From Bacteroidales bacterium (GTDB taxonomy: Bacteria; Bacteroidota; Bacteroidia; Bacteroidales; P3): a stretch of DNA of 64,000 nucleotides. The stretch spans positions 124,001-188,000 of the forward strand of contig JAGBOF010000010.1 in NCBI GenBank assembly GCA_017633985.1. Direction: 5' to 3'. The stretch's first letter is position 1, and each line of letters opens with the position of its first letter. The notes beneath the pieces are model-generated. The model searched no databases, was not told where the DNA came from, and saw nothing but the letters and a program-made list of their open reading frames with translations. The position numbers were made by a program, and so were the translations under genes. Positions 27,372 through 36,522 of this stretch are shown piece after piece.

Positions 27372-28151
27372 TTATTCAAAATTTATCTCGAAATCATTAC
27401 GCTTTACGTCTTTTTCGTCTATCATTTTCTGTATTTGCTCATCCATTTCGCGGCGTTTACGCTCTTGCGGCGTCTCGTGACGGCGTTGATACCACTTGGT
27501 ATTGCCGAAAAGTTTCTCCATAAGGGATTTTTTATGCTTTACAGGTTCTTTTTCTTCCGCCTTGGTGTCGTTAGGCGTGATTTCATTGCCGTCAGGTCTG
27601 ATAACAACATTATTATCCGCCAAGTTGCTTACCAGATAATATGAATCGGAAGTCACATTCTGCAAATCATAAACTTCTATAACGTTAATAAGCAGTTCAG
27701 GATACTTTGGATTGGTGGCATATCCCGCTTGCTTCAATCCGTTTGCCCACCCTTTGTAATCGGTTACATCCAAATCAAACAAAAACGCATATCTTTTGCC
27801 TTTGGATAGGAAAAGGCTGTGATCGTTAAACGATTCTTCGGGCGTATCATACACACGGAAACAATCGTTTTTATTATCATCGTCTTTATACGTACGTTTG
27901 CCCTGCCAGGAAGAATGACACTTTATTCCGAAATGGTTATTGCTTTCTTTTGCCAATGTACTGCGGCCGCTTCCAGATTCAATAATTCCCTGTGACAGGG
28001 TTATGCAGGCAGGAATATTATATTGGTTTTCGTTTTCTATTGCAATATCTCTGTACTTTAATATATACTGTTCGGTAACCGTATTCTTGTTTTGTCCTAC
28101 AGCAGTTATAAAGCATACGGACGATAACACAATCATTAAAATTCTTCTCAT
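27372..28151 (-). CDS. Secreted N-acetylglucosaminidase (GH73-like)
   Basis: The 259-aa protein has a signal peptide (about residues 1-18). A mannosyl-glycoprotein endo-beta-N-acetylglucosaminidase (FlgJ/LytG-type) domain spans about residues 25-170, with the catalytic glutamate in SQGIIESGSGRS and the motifs NHFGIKCHSSW, YDTPEESFNDHS and YKGWANGLKQAGYATNP. It would cleave peptidoglycan glycan chains during wall growth or remodelling. The C-terminal ~80 residues are highly charged (Lys, Glu, Arg) and low in hydrophobics, without a recognisable LysM domain. It is followed by a lipoprotein gene in the same unit. Confidence 0.88.
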   Translation of the reverse strand: MRRILMIVLSSVCFITAVGQNKNTVTEQYILKYRDIAIENENQYNIPACITLSQGIIESGSGRSTLAKESNNHFGIKCHSSWQGKRTYKDDDNKNDCFRVYDTPEESFNDHSLFLSKGKRYAFLFDLDVTDYKGWANGLKQAGYATNPKYPELLINVIEVYDLQNVTSDSYYLVSNLADNNVVIRPDGNEITPNDTKAEEKEPVKHKKSLMEKLFGNTKWYQRRHETPQERKRREMDEQIQKMIDEKDVKRNDFEINFE

Positions 28152-28276
28152 AAAATTTCTGTATTTAAGTTATTTTAATTAATTTTGCGAAGTTAAAACA
28201 TTTATATCAAGTTTGGCTTGAATTTTGTTAAGAAATTATTAAAAATTATTGTATAACATTTTAAATTTACAGCATT

Positions 28277-29680
28277 ATGAGAACCAGAAATCTAATAATC
28301 ACGGCGTTGTTGGCAATTACATTCTCTTTAATTTCCGTTTCGGCAAACGCAAGTATGTATTCACGCCGTCAGGCACGTAATACAATTGAACAAACTTCCT
28401 ACATAATCAATCAGGCATACGAAATAGCAAATTATTATTCGTATTGGCAGACCAACAAAGTCTCAAGGGCAATGTATTACAACAATTACGCACAGGATCT
28501 TTACTTCTACCGCAGTTACCGCAGCGCTATACGCTATTCTTTGTTAGCAAGGGAGTACGCATTGGACGTAATAGACAATTGCGATGACTATTGGGAATTT
28601 TTCTACTACACATATTTCGGTTGGAGTCACCGTTACGGATACAATTACAGCTTTGCATACCGTTCGGGTTACATGGACGGATATTATGACGGCTATTACG
28701 CAAGATATTGTGCAAGACACAGCCACGATTACCGCAAGGACCCGTACCACAATATGCACAACGATTGGTACAATGAGCACAGATACAACGAAGTTGTGGA
28801 ATCGGCAAACCGTAACCGCAATACCTCGTCGGTAGCATTGGGAAGAGGCGAAACAGGACTTATCGGAAGCTCTTCTTCAAACGGTTCAGGCACCTCAATA
28901 GGCAGAACAAATTATACCAATGTCGCTTCCGACAACTACTTCTCGCAAACCGAATTGGCAATGCTTAAAGATATTCCGTCGGAAAATACAATGGAAATAG
29001 ATTTCAAGAGAAAAAATCCTACGGTATCGTTCTCCGATGAGAATTTATCCAAAAACACCGAAGTTATCAACCGTAACAGCACAAACGCATCTGCATTCTC
29101 TGCAAGAAGCGGTAATAAAGAAACGATAACCCGCACAACCGTAACAAAACCAACTAACATCACGCTTCAAAACGGCAATGTTATTACGGGCAGATCATCA
29201 GAACTAAAAGACGTAAAGTTGAATCCTTCCGATGAATTCAACAGCGAACTGCTTAACAGGCAGACTAACACCAATACAACTATAAACAGATCGGTTACAA
29301 CACCTTCTAACAACAACACACAAATAAGACAAACCACACCTACCCGCACCGTAAATTCTTCAAGCGGCACATCAACCAAAACAACCAACACAACTTCTAC
29401 CATTAAAAGGAATACAACTAACAGCACTAACAATTCATCCGTACAAAGCGGCACGAAAAGCACTTCAAGAACGATAAACAACACGCGGACTAATTCTACA
29501 ACACGTACATCAACTACAAACAAATCCTTACAAACGGATACCAAAACCAGAAGTGTGCAATCCGTACGGACAACCCAATCAACTAACAAATCCACTACTC
29601 CTTCCCGCTCTGTAACCACCCCTTCACAAAGCACGTCTTCACAAAACAATAACACCGCAACTCGCAGAATTTCAAGATAA
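28277..29680 (+). CDS. Secreted Asn/Thr/Ser-rich protein of unknown function
   Basis: The 467-aa protein has a signal peptide (cleavage near VSANAS). Residues ~25-165 are aromatic-rich, dense in Tyr, Arg and Asn, with phrases such as YNYSFAYRSGYMDGYYDGYYARY. The C-terminal half (from about 270) is a low-complexity Thr/Asn/Ser tail with scattered Arg and Lys. I recognise no family. The tail composition suggests a disordered, possibly glycosylated surface extension; the DNA there is ACA/AAC-rich rather than a strict repeat. It is divergent from the glucosaminidase gene, with only 125 bp between starts. Confidence 0.7.
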   Translation: MRTRNLIITALLAITFSLISVSANASMYSRRQARNTIEQTSYIINQAYEIANYYSYWQTNKVSRAMYYNNYAQDLYFYRSYRSAIRYSLLAREYALDVIDNCDDYWEFFYYTYFGWSHRYGYNYSFAYRSGYMDGYYDGYYARYCARHSHDYRKDPYHNMHNDWYNEHRYNEVVESANRNRNTSSVALGRGETGLIGSSSSNGSGTSIGRTNYTNVASDNYFSQTELAMLKDIPSENTMEIDFKRKNPTVSFSDENLSKNTEVINRNSTNASAFSARSGNKETITRTTVTKPTNITLQNGNVITGRSSELKDVKLNPSDEFNSELLNRQTNTNTTINRSVTTPSNNNTQIRQTTPTRTVNSSSGTSTKTTNTTSTIKRNTTNSTNNSSVQSGTKSTSRTINNTRTNSTTRTSTTNKSLQTDTKTRSVQSVRTTQSTNKSTTPSRSVTTPSQSTSSQNNNTATRRISR

Positions 29681-29722
29681 GAAAAAAGCAATTTAGGTAA
29701 TATAAGTCATAATTATTTGTTG

Positions 29723-29730
29723 TAAATTTG
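29723..29730 (+). promoter_or_regulatory. AraC-type regulator promoter -7 box
   Basis: TAAATTTG fits the consensus, 24 bp before the ATG, giving a very short leader. Confidence 0.6.
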
Positions 29731-29753
29731 CAACTGTTTATTAACAAATAATT

Positions 29754-30668
29754 ATGACTTTGAATATTATTAGATTTGATTCAGTAGACAAATACAACCA
29801 AACATTCGGTTATACACCCGTCAATAACGGCATTGCCGTGATAGACACTCACAACGCAACAAAGCAATATAACCATTACATTGCACAATACGGTATCTAT
29901 GCAGTTTTTCTTAAGACAGGAGGAATGTGCAGCCTCTTATACGGACGGCAAAAATATGATTACACCAAAGGAACAGTTGTTTGCTTCAATCCGGGTAAGC
30001 AAGCCGAAGTGGATATTGCCGACGAAAACCAAGCACCTACCGCAATCGGGCTGCTGTTCAATAAAGATTTTATAGCGGGTACACCTTTGGAAAAATCACT
30101 TATACACTACCATTTTTTAAATTACCTGCCTAAAGAAGCATTACATCTGAACGATAAGGAATTCAAGTACATACAGGATCAGATATCGGAAGTAAACAGT
30201 CTGTTGAGCAGCAACATTTCAGCGGAAATCAAAAGTAAAATACTTACATTGATTACCAATATATTAAAACACATAAATCATTACTACAACCGCCAATTTT
30301 CTATCCGCAGTCCTTACCATCACGACATAGTAAACAGATTTTTGGAACTGTTAAACGAATATATGTCAACGGATAAAGGTTTTACCGAAGGCATACCGTC
30401 TGTTGCCTATTTTGCCGATAAAGTTTTTTTGTCCGCAGGTTATTTCGGTGATTTGATAAAGAAAGAAACGGGAATAAGTGCACAAAAAATTATACAAAAA
30501 AAGCTTGTTGAGACCGCAATGAAATATCTTACAAATACCGATTCTTCTATCAATAATATTGCAGAGCATTTGGGATTTCAATATCCGCAGCATTTTACAC
30601 GTATGTTCAAGAATATCACGGGGATATCCCCTAAAACTTACCGCACGAAACATACCTCGGAAATATAA
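29754..30668 (+). CDS. AraC/XylS family transcriptional regulator
   Basis: The 304-aa protein has an N-terminal cupin-like sensing half (FNPGKQAEVDIADENQAPTAIGLLFN). The C-terminal AraC DNA-binding domain of two helix-turn-helices spans about residues 205-300: SVAYFADKVFLSAGYFGDLIKKETG for the first, INNIAEHLGFQYPQHFTRMFKNITGISPKTYR for the second. The second matches the family signature closely. The ligand and targets are unknown; no metabolic operon adjoins it, so it is likely to act elsewhere. It is monocistronic with a type B array downstream. Confidence 0.9.
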   Translation: MTLNIIRFDSVDKYNQTFGYTPVNNGIAVIDTHNATKQYNHYIAQYGIYAVFLKTGGMCSLLYGRQKYDYTKGTVVCFNPGKQAEVDIADENQAPTAIGLLFNKDFIAGTPLEKSLIHYHFLNYLPKEALHLNDKEFKYIQDQISEVNSLLSSNISAEIKSKILTLITNILKHINHYYNRQFSIRSPYHHDIVNRFLELLNEYMSTDKGFTEGIPSVAYFADKVFLSAGYFGDLIKKETGISAQKIIQKKLVETAMKYLTNTDSSINNIAEHLGFQYPQHFTRMFKNITGISPKTYRTKHTSEI

Positions 30669-30746
30669 CGGCGTAAAAAAATATTAAAACGCCTGATCAG
30701 TAAAATAAAACGCCTGATTAATTTTTTAAAACGGCGTTTTATTTTT
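30669..30746. repeat. Intergenic 21-bp module array (type B, 4 modules)
   Basis: Cores lie at 30669 (CGGCG), 30690 (CGCCT), 30711 (CGCCT) and 30732 (CGGCG), exactly 21 bp apart. The first core directly follows the regulator stop codon. The array lies between convergent genes. Confidence 0.9.
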
Positions 30747-30797
30747 GCCTTAAGTCATGTTGATGCAAAAAAATGTAAATATACCTATTTTTGAGTA

Positions 30798-30828
30798 TTG
30801 CACGGTAAGAAAAACGGCTGTAATTTTG
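30798..30828 (+). promoter_or_regulatory. Strong promoter for an orphan transcript
   Basis: TAATTTTG at 30821-30828 with TTG at 30798-30800, a spacing of 20 bp. It faces away from the preceding regulator gene's promoter and has no gene on its strand before the convergent xseB. Confidence 0.7.
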
Positions 30829-30834
30829 CAATCG

Positions 30835-30932
30835 GAAATTAAATAAGAATATTTAGGTTAATAACTACAAGGATATGTTCCTTTAATAATTGCGAGGGAG
30901 AGCAGCTGTGAAGTTTGACTCTCCTTTATTTT
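30835..30932 (+). ncRNA. Candidate small RNA
   Basis: Between the promoter at 30821-30828 and a terminator-like hairpin (GGAGAG 30897-30902 with CTCTCC 30919-30924, then a run of T to 30932) lies a ~100-nt stretch without an ORF. It contains another perfect hairpin, AAGGA/TCCTT with a TATGT loop. The unit is on the plus strand in the gap 30669-30972 and ends 41 bp before the 3' end of the opposing xseB. I could not match it to a known RNA family. Confidence 0.5.
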
Positions 30933-30972
30933 TTATCAAAATGCAGATGCTGAAGTTTTAGTTCACTAAACG

Positions 30973-31185
30973 CTATTCAATATTCTGTTGTTCAATATCT
31001 TTTATCAATGCTTCAACATCAGTTTCCACTGTCTTGAGTTTGTTTTTGCATATTGCAATCAACTCTCCCGCTTTTTTGATATTTTCGCTTAATTCATCAA
31101 CTTGTATTTGAGAATTTTCCATCTTTTCAACAAGTTCCTGCAACTGTTGATATGCCTGTGTGTAAGTAATATTTGTATCTTCCAT
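30973..31185 (-). CDS. xseB: Exodeoxyribonuclease VII small subunit
   Basis: The 70-aa protein matches XseB in size and pattern: an N-terminal TYTQAYQQLQELVEKMENSQIQVDELSENIKKAGELIAICKNKL coiled-coil region and an acidic tail. Several small subunits bind one XseA to make the ATP-independent single-strand exonuclease VII, which degrades ssDNA in both directions. It lies 15 bp after xseA on the same strand. Confidence 0.9.
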   Translation of the reverse strand: MEDTNITYTQAYQQLQELVEKMENSQIQVDELSENIKKAGELIAICKNKLKTVETDVEALIKDIEQQNIE

Positions 31186-31200
31186 TTTCGTTATTTGTTT

Positions 31201-32403
31201 TTAATCAACCGTAGATGATATTCTGCCGTCCTGCATCACGGTTTCTATTCTGTCATTCTTATGTATCTGGTTGACGGATTGCACAATATGTCCGTTAAGT
31301 AAAGTAACGGTATAACCTTTCTTCAATATATTGACAGGATCTATCACGTTTATGTATTTCTCATCACTTATGATTTTGTTTTTATGCATATCCAACAGAT
31401 TTTTCACGCTTATCTTGAGAATATTACACATATATGACAGATTTTTATATTCCTCTTTTACAACCAGAAGCGAAAGTTTATTAATCTTTTGCTTTAAGTT
31501 TTCGACATTACCGTCAAACTCTTCAAAATTCTGCAATATAAACTCACCCAATGCCGTCGGGGTTATAAAATTTCTGAATGCGACCATTTCGGCTACCGTC
31601 TCATTGGTGGAATGTCCTATACCCGTCAGCACAGGAAGCGGAAAGGTTGCAATTTTCCTGCACAACTCATAATTATTGTAGCAATGCAGTCCTATATCTC
31701 CCCCGCCGCCGCGTATAATAAGCACACAGTCAAAATAATTCTGCACACCCTCTATAATATTTAGTGCCTCAATCATCTGATACGATGCATTATCCCCTTG
31801 AAGCAATGAAGGAAATAAATGAATAAAGAACTTGTACTTATCTTTTTTGGTATCAATCGTTTGAACAAAGTCATTAAAACCTTTACTTGAAGGAACGCTT
31901 ATCACAGCCAGCCTTTGGGGTAAATAAGATAAAGCTTTAGTTGAATTAAGAGCGAAAATATTCTCATTTTTAAGTCTTTGAATACAAAATAACTTCTCTT
32001 TCTCCAATTCTCCCAGCGTCATATCGGGATCAATATCGGAAATAATCAACGAAAGTCCGTAAAGCGGGTGGTAAGTCAGTCTGGCAAGGCAAACAATGCT
32101 TATTCCGTCTTTAAGCGTTTGCCCTGTTATCCGCAGGAACTTATCGTTTATCCTCTGAAAATCGCTTCTCCAGATAATGGCTTTGGTTTGCGCAACAATA
32201 ACATCGCCGTTTTTTTCGACTAATTCGGGATACGCATGCCCTGAATAGGGATAAAGATTTATTTTTGAGACCTCGCATTTAAGCCAAAAGGGATAAGGAA
32301 ACTGTTTTCTTACACTTTCGCTTAATTGATCCAATACTTCAACTAACGAATGTATCTCTCTGTTGTCTTGAATATTATTAAAAAATAAATCTTCTGCCCT
32401 CAT
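31201..32403 (-). CDS. xseA: Exodeoxyribonuclease VII large subunit
   Basis: The 400-aa catalytic subunit of exonuclease VII. The N-terminal OB-fold region (residues ~15-110, with PFWLKCEVSKINLYPYSGHAYPELVEKNG) binds single-stranded DNA. The core has RLAVISVPSSKGFNDF and IIRGGGGDIGLHCYNN, matching the family GGGS/GHE region, then TGIGHSTNETVAEMVAFRNFITPTALGEF. The C-terminal region is partly coiled. It is slightly shorter than E. coli XseA (456 aa). It forms a two-gene unit with xseB and is divergent from kamA. Confidence 0.92.
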   Translation of the reverse strand: MRAEDLFFNNIQDNREIHSLVEVLDQLSESVRKQFPYPFWLKCEVSKINLYPYSGHAYPELVEKNGDVIVAQTKAIIWRSDFQRINDKFLRITGQTLKDGISIVCLARLTYHPLYGLSLIISDIDPDMTLGELEKEKLFCIQRLKNENIFALNSTKALSYLPQRLAVISVPSSKGFNDFVQTIDTKKDKYKFFIHLFPSLLQGDNASYQMIEALNIIEGVQNYFDCVLIIRGGGGDIGLHCYNNYELCRKIATFPLPVLTGIGHSTNETVAEMVAFRNFITPTALGEFILQNFEEFDGNVENLKQKINKLSLLVVKEEYKNLSYMCNILKISVKNLLDMHKNKIISDEKYINVIDPVNILKKGYTVTLLNGHIVQSVNQIHKNDRIETVMQDGRISSTVD

Positions 32404-32431
32404 ATTGAAATAAAGTGTGAATTCAGATGTG

Positions 32432-32439
32432 CAAATTTA
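32432..32439 (-). promoter_or_regulatory. xseAB promoter -7 box
   Basis: The plus strand reads CAAATTTA, giving TAAATTTG about 30 bp before the xseA start. Confidence 0.6.
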
Positions 32440-32502
32440 CGAATAATTTTAATAATTTTCAGTCTTAAGGCACTTTAGTATGATTATTTAATAAAAATTT
32501 CA

Positions 32503-32510
32503 TAACTTTG
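32503..32510 (+). promoter_or_regulatory. kamA promoter -7 box
   Basis: TAACTTTG fits the consensus, 39 bp before the kamA ATG, within the 145-bp divergent region shared with xseA. Confidence 0.6.
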
Positions 32511-32548
32511 CAACTTAAAACATGAAATAAAGACAATACAATAATACT

Positions 32549-33802
32549 ATGCAAGTAGACAGAAGAAAAGAATTGTTCCCTAATGTTACGGACGAACAAT
32601 GGAATGACTGGCATTGGCAAGTCAGAAACCGAATTGAAACTCTTGAAGAGTTGAAAAAATACATTAAACTTACGGAAAACGAAGAGCAAGGCGTAAAAGC
32701 TGCATTGAAAACATTGAGAATGGCGATTACTCCTTATTATCTTTCGCGTATTGACCCTAATAATCCTAACGATCCTATACGTCTGCAGGCCATACCTACA
32801 ATTAAGGAGACTCATACGGCTGCTGCGGATTTGTTAGACCCTCTTCACGAAGACGAAGACTCTCCCGTTCCGGGCATAACGCACCGTTATCCTGACAGAT
32901 GTTTATTCTTGATTACCGATATGTGCTCTATGTACTGCCGCCACTGTACCCGCCGCCGTTTTGCAGGACAAAATGACGCCAACGTGGCACAAGACCGCAT
33001 TCAAGCAGGTATTGACTACATCGCACGCACACCTCAAATCCGTGACGTGCTTCTTTCGGGCGGCGACTGCCTGATGGTCAGCGACGAATTCCTTGAAAGC
33101 ATAATCAAACGTCTGCGTGAGATAAAACATGTGGAAATCGTACGTTTGGGATCGCGTACCCCTGTGGTTTGCCCTATGCGTATTACCGACAATCTGTGCA
33201 ATATGCTTAAGAAGTACCACCCTATCTGGCTGAATACCCATTTCAACCATCCGAATGAATGTACCGAAGAAGCCAAAGAGGCTTGCGCTAAATTGGCTAA
33301 CGCAGGTATTCCTTTGGGTAACCAAAGCGTTTTGTTAAGAGGTGTTAATGACGACGTAAGAGTAATGCGCAAGTTGGTACAAAAGCTTGTCAGCATGAGG
33401 GTACGTCCTTATTATATATACCAATGTGATTTAAGTATGGGCTTGGAGCATTTCCGCACAACTGTATCCAAAGGTATCGAGATAATGGAAGGTTTAAGAG
33501 GACATACATCGGGTTATGCCGTACCGACATTCGTAGTTGATGCCCCTGGAGGCGGCGGTAAAACTCCTGTTATGCCTCAATATATTATTTCGCAGGCACC
33601 GGGCAAAGTTGTTTTGCGTAATTACGAAGGCGTTATCACAACTTACACCGAACCTATGGATTATACGCCTGGCGAATGTGATGTTGATTTCCTTAAAGGT
33701 GAAGAAATTGAACAGGAAGGCGTACTTTCATTGCTTGAGAACAAACGCATGGCAATGGAACCTAAAGATTTGGAACGCCATCAGAGAAATAAAAACCGTT
33801 AA
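32549..33802 (+). CDS. kamA: Lysine 2,3-aminomutase
   Basis: The 417-aa radical SAM and PLP enzyme converts L-lysine to L-beta-lysine, the first step of lysine fermentation to acetate and butyrate. The radical SAM cysteines are C126, C130 and C133 in MCSMYCRHCTRRRF, close to the numbering of the clostridial enzyme. The lysine that binds PLP is expected in the C-terminal FVVDAPGGGGKTPVMPQY segment. N-terminal features (NVTDEQWNDWHWQVRNRI, YLSRIDPNNPNDPIRLQAIP) are those of KamA rather than EpmB or glutamate 2,3-aminomutase, and the kamB-kamC neighbours support this. The remaining downstream pathway genes are not adjacent. Confidence 0.95.
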   Translation: MQVDRRKELFPNVTDEQWNDWHWQVRNRIETLEELKKYIKLTENEEQGVKAALKTLRMAITPYYLSRIDPNNPNDPIRLQAIPTIKETHTAAADLLDPLHEDEDSPVPGITHRYPDRCLFLITDMCSMYCRHCTRRRFAGQNDANVAQDRIQAGIDYIARTPQIRDVLLSGGDCLMVSDEFLESIIKRLREIKHVEIVRLGSRTPVVCPMRITDNLCNMLKKYHPIWLNTHFNHPNECTEEAKEACAKLANAGIPLGNQSVLLRGVNDDVRVMRKLVQKLVSMRVRPYYIYQCDLSMGLEHFRTTVSKGIEIMEGLRGHTSGYAVPTFVVDAPGGGGKTPVMPQYIISQAPGKVVLRNYEGVITTYTEPMDYTPGECDVDFLKGEEIEQEGVLSLLENKRMAMEPKDLERHQRNKNR

Positions 33803-33818
33803 GAGGTAATTAACCGAA

Positions 33819-33926
33819 ACAAAACGCCGTTTTGCAATAATAAGACGGCGTTTTGTTTGACTAATCACGCACAATAATTTATTTTTATCGCTGATTAGTA
33901 AATTTATCTGCGTGATTAATTTTTTG
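33819..33926. repeat. Intergenic 21-bp module array (type B, 5 modules)
   Basis: Cores are at 33825 (CGCCG), 33846 (CGGCG), near 33867 (CACGC), 33889 (CGCTG) and about 33910 (CTGCG), on a 21-22 bp register. The array mixes the CGGCG and CTGCG module vocabularies in one place. It lies between kamA and kamB. Confidence 0.85.
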
Positions 33927-33961
33927 ATAAGACACAACGTTTTTTTCAGATTATATCATAT

Positions 33962-34987
33962 ATGCCGTTTATATCAAATCTATTGAATTATAAGAGTATT
34001 TCTTTTGTCGGCATGGACAAAAACGCCGGCAAAACGGAGGCACTTAATTTTGTTATCAAACGTCTGAATGATTATAAGAAGAAAGTGTCGGTTACCTCCA
34101 TTGGTATAGACGGCGAAACGTTAGACCAAGTCACCCAAACCTCCAAACCGCGTGTTTTTTTGTATCCCGAATCCGTTTTTATAACTTCCGAACAACTTTA
34201 TCCGAAAAAAGAAATCGTTGCCGTTGTGGAAGACATCTCACATTACGGTACTTCTTTGGGCAGATTGATAACTGCCAGATGCAAATCGTTCGGTAACGTC
34301 ATGCTTTCGGGACCTACGGACAGCAAAAGGCTGAAAGAATTGATTGATAAGGCGGCAAATCAAAGTGATATATGCTTAATTGACGGTGCCTTGTCAAGAA
34401 AATCCTTTGCTTCGCCTTCTATTACCGACGCCATGATACTTTCTACGGGTGCTGTGGTGTCTGCCTCAATTGATAAGGTTGTTCAGAAAACGCTTTTTAT
34501 GTATGAAATGACCAAATTGGAGGAATACAGCGGTAAGTTAAGAGAACAATTGCTTAACATCACGCAAGGAGTTTATGCAATAACTCAAGATGGCGGAGTA
34601 ATTGACTTAAACATTCCCTCAATGCTGATGTTGCAAAAATACAAAGACGTAATATTCTCAAAATCCAAGACTTTGTTTATCCCTGGTATGATAACCGATA
34701 AGTTACTTGAGTTAATAGCAACGCAAAAAGACAAATCGCAAATCGTACTCATTACAAAGGATTTCACGCATGTGTTTTCAAATGAACTGAATACCTATAA
34801 TTTCTTACGCAGCGGCGGAAAAATTCTTTGTTTATACAAAACCAATCTTTTGGCAATAACGGTAAATCCCGTAGCTCCGCAGGGTTACAGATTGGACAGC
34901 GGTACTCTTGTTGGCAAACTGCGTGAGAAAATACCCTTACCTATATATAATATAAGGGATGTGGCACCTGATGGGATTTTTCACTGA
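33962..34987 (+). CDS. kamB: Lysine 5,6-aminomutase reactivase subunit KamB-like
   Basis: The 341-aa protein carries a P-loop at its N-terminus, GMDKNAGKT (residues 17-25), followed by TSIGIDGE, and no signal peptide. Size, motif and position between kamA and a MutS-like gene match KamB of lysine-fermenting Bacteroidota and Fusobacteria. KamB and KamC are annotated as the reactivating ATPase of the B12-dependent lysine 5,6-aminomutase, which suffers inactivation during catalysis; this role rests on family knowledge, not on the sequence itself. It is separated from kamA by a type B array and from kamC by only 51 bp. Confidence 0.75.
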   Translation: MPFISNLLNYKSISFVGMDKNAGKTEALNFVIKRLNDYKKKVSVTSIGIDGETLDQVTQTSKPRVFLYPESVFITSEQLYPKKEIVAVVEDISHYGTSLGRLITARCKSFGNVMLSGPTDSKRLKELIDKAANQSDICLIDGALSRKSFASPSITDAMILSTGAVVSASIDKVVQKTLFMYEMTKLEEYSGKLREQLLNITQGVYAITQDGGVIDLNIPSMLMLQKYKDVIFSKSKTLFIPGMITDKLLELIATQKDKSQIVLITKDFTHVFSNELNTYNFLRSGGKILCLYKTNLLAITVNPVAPQGYRLDSGTLVGKLREKIPLPIYNIRDVAPDGIFH

Positions 34988-35038
34988 TGCCGTCATTTTT
35001 TTACTTATTTTCATTGAATTTTAGTACAAATAAAAACC

Positions 35039-36406
35039 ATGAATTTCAAACAAGCGATAAACACAAACGCACAACTCAAAGCCGTTTACGAACATTTGAT
35101 TATCAAAACGGCAATGGGTCGGGATTATTTGTTTAATCTTGAGTTTTCGACGGACAAAGATTTTTTGGAAAAACAATATGAACTGACTCAAAAGTGCCAG
35201 AAATTTATTCAGTCCATAAAAGACAACGACAAAATGCTGTTGGAATGTGTTCTTTACGATATTCATAACATTGTTGGGTCAGTTAATTTGCTTGAAAGGA
35301 AAGAAAACTTGGATGATATCGGATTATTTGAAATTAAAGCGTTTTGTTTGTCATGCGGACAGTTGAATTCAATGCTTAAAAACCTTTATTGCGAAGAATT
35401 TGTGTTGGATCCGTTCGATGATATTATAACTTTGTTGGATCCCGAAGGCACAAGAATGCGACAATTCTACATTTATAACGCTTATAATTCGGATATTTCA
35501 AGGTTAAGATCGGAGTTTGAGAAATTAAAACAAACAGACAGCCCTTTAACTGCTAATATCTACAACCAAATACTTGAAATTGAAAACAATGTACGTGATA
35601 AAATCTGCACGCAATTGCGTCCTGAAACAGCGAGACTGAAAAATGCAGTAGCGCAAATAGCACTTTTGGACATAAGTATTGCAAAGGCGGAGCTGAATAT
35701 TGAAATGAATCTGGTAAAACCTGTTTTGAATGCAGACTTTATTGAATACACGGGAATGTTCAACCCTATTATTAAAGAAAGTCTTAATAAAAAAGGCAAG
35801 AATTTCCAAGCCATTGACATAAAATGCACAAAACAGACAATGTTAATCACAGGCGCTAACATGGCAGGCAAAACCGTTGTCTTGAAAACCCTTGCCCTTA
35901 ATCAGTTGTTAGCACAATTCGGATTCTTTTCCGCAGCCCAAAAAGCCGATATATGTTTGACGGAAGACGTATTGCAATCCATCGGCGACAATCAGGACGA
36001 AAACCAAGGTCTTTCTTCTTTTGCTTCTGAAATACTCACACTTAACAACATAATCAAGCAAGTCAAAACAGGCAAACGCTATTTGGTTCTTGCCGATGAG
36101 CTTGCCCGAACGACCAATCCTATTGAGGGCGTAAAATTACTGAACGGCTTCATTTCAACTATCAATATGGGCAACTCGATATCCGTAGTTACCACGCACT
36201 ATTCCAACATTACCGCCGATTGCAGGCACATGCGCGTCAAAGGATTTATAAATAAGGATTTAAAAGCACCTATTGCAATCAGCAATCTGTCGGATAATAT
36301 TGATTATTCGTTAATTGAGGACACTACCAACACAACTCCGACTGAGGCATTGAACCTTTGCAGACTTCTTGCCATAGATAACGACTGGCTTAACAGATGT
36401 CAGTAA
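35039..36406 (+). CDS. kamC: MutS-like ATPase KamC, lysine 5,6-aminomutase reactivase
   Basis: The 455-aa protein has the MutS core and ATPase domains without the N-terminal mismatch-recognition domain. The Walker A motif is TGANMAGKT (about residues 271-279). An ABC-type signature region is SSFASEILTLNNII, Walker B is YLVLADELARTTNPIEG (Asp-Glu pair) and the switch histidine is in VVTTHYSN. Residues ~40-250 form the helical lever region. In lysine-fermenting bacteria a truncated MutS homologue of this kind is KamC, partner of KamB. It is not a mismatch-repair MutS. A type B array follows directly. Confidence 0.8.
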   Translation: MNFKQAINTNAQLKAVYEHLIIKTAMGRDYLFNLEFSTDKDFLEKQYELTQKCQKFIQSIKDNDKMLLECVLYDIHNIVGSVNLLERKENLDDIGLFEIKAFCLSCGQLNSMLKNLYCEEFVLDPFDDIITLLDPEGTRMRQFYIYNAYNSDISRLRSEFEKLKQTDSPLTANIYNQILEIENNVRDKICTQLRPETARLKNAVAQIALLDISIAKAELNIEMNLVKPVLNADFIEYTGMFNPIIKESLNKKGKNFQAIDIKCTKQTMLITGANMAGKTVVLKTLALNQLLAQFGFFSAAQKADICLTEDVLQSIGDNQDENQGLSSFASEILTLNNIIKQVKTGKRYLVLADELARTTNPIEGVKLLNGFISTINMGNSISVVTTHYSNITADCRHMRVKGFINKDLKAPIAISNLSDNIDYSLIEDTTNTTPTEALNLCRLLAIDNDWLNRCQ

Positions 36407-36490
36407 AATAATCTGCGTGATTATTTTATTAATCTGCGACAATAATTTATTAATCTGCGTGATTATTTCAACCAAATGCGTGATTAAAAT
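36407..36490. repeat. Intergenic 21-bp module array (type B, 4 modules)
   Basis: CTGCG-type cores at 36413, 36434, 36455 and 36476 are exactly 21 bp apart; the array starts right after the kamC stop codon and ends about 30 bp before hsdM. Confidence 0.9.
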
Positions 36491-36522
36491 ATATAAATAA
36501 CAAAAAAACAAGATAAAATACA

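Noticed and set aside
28527-29691. Long open frames antisense to the Asn/Thr-rich secreted protein gene
   Set aside because: They are by-products of the ACA/AAC-rich low-complexity DNA, with no start context or family match.
35039-36406. Mismatch-repair MutS or MutS2
   Set aside because: It lacks the mismatch-recognition and Smr domains, is only 455 aa, and its kamA-kamB context identifies KamC.
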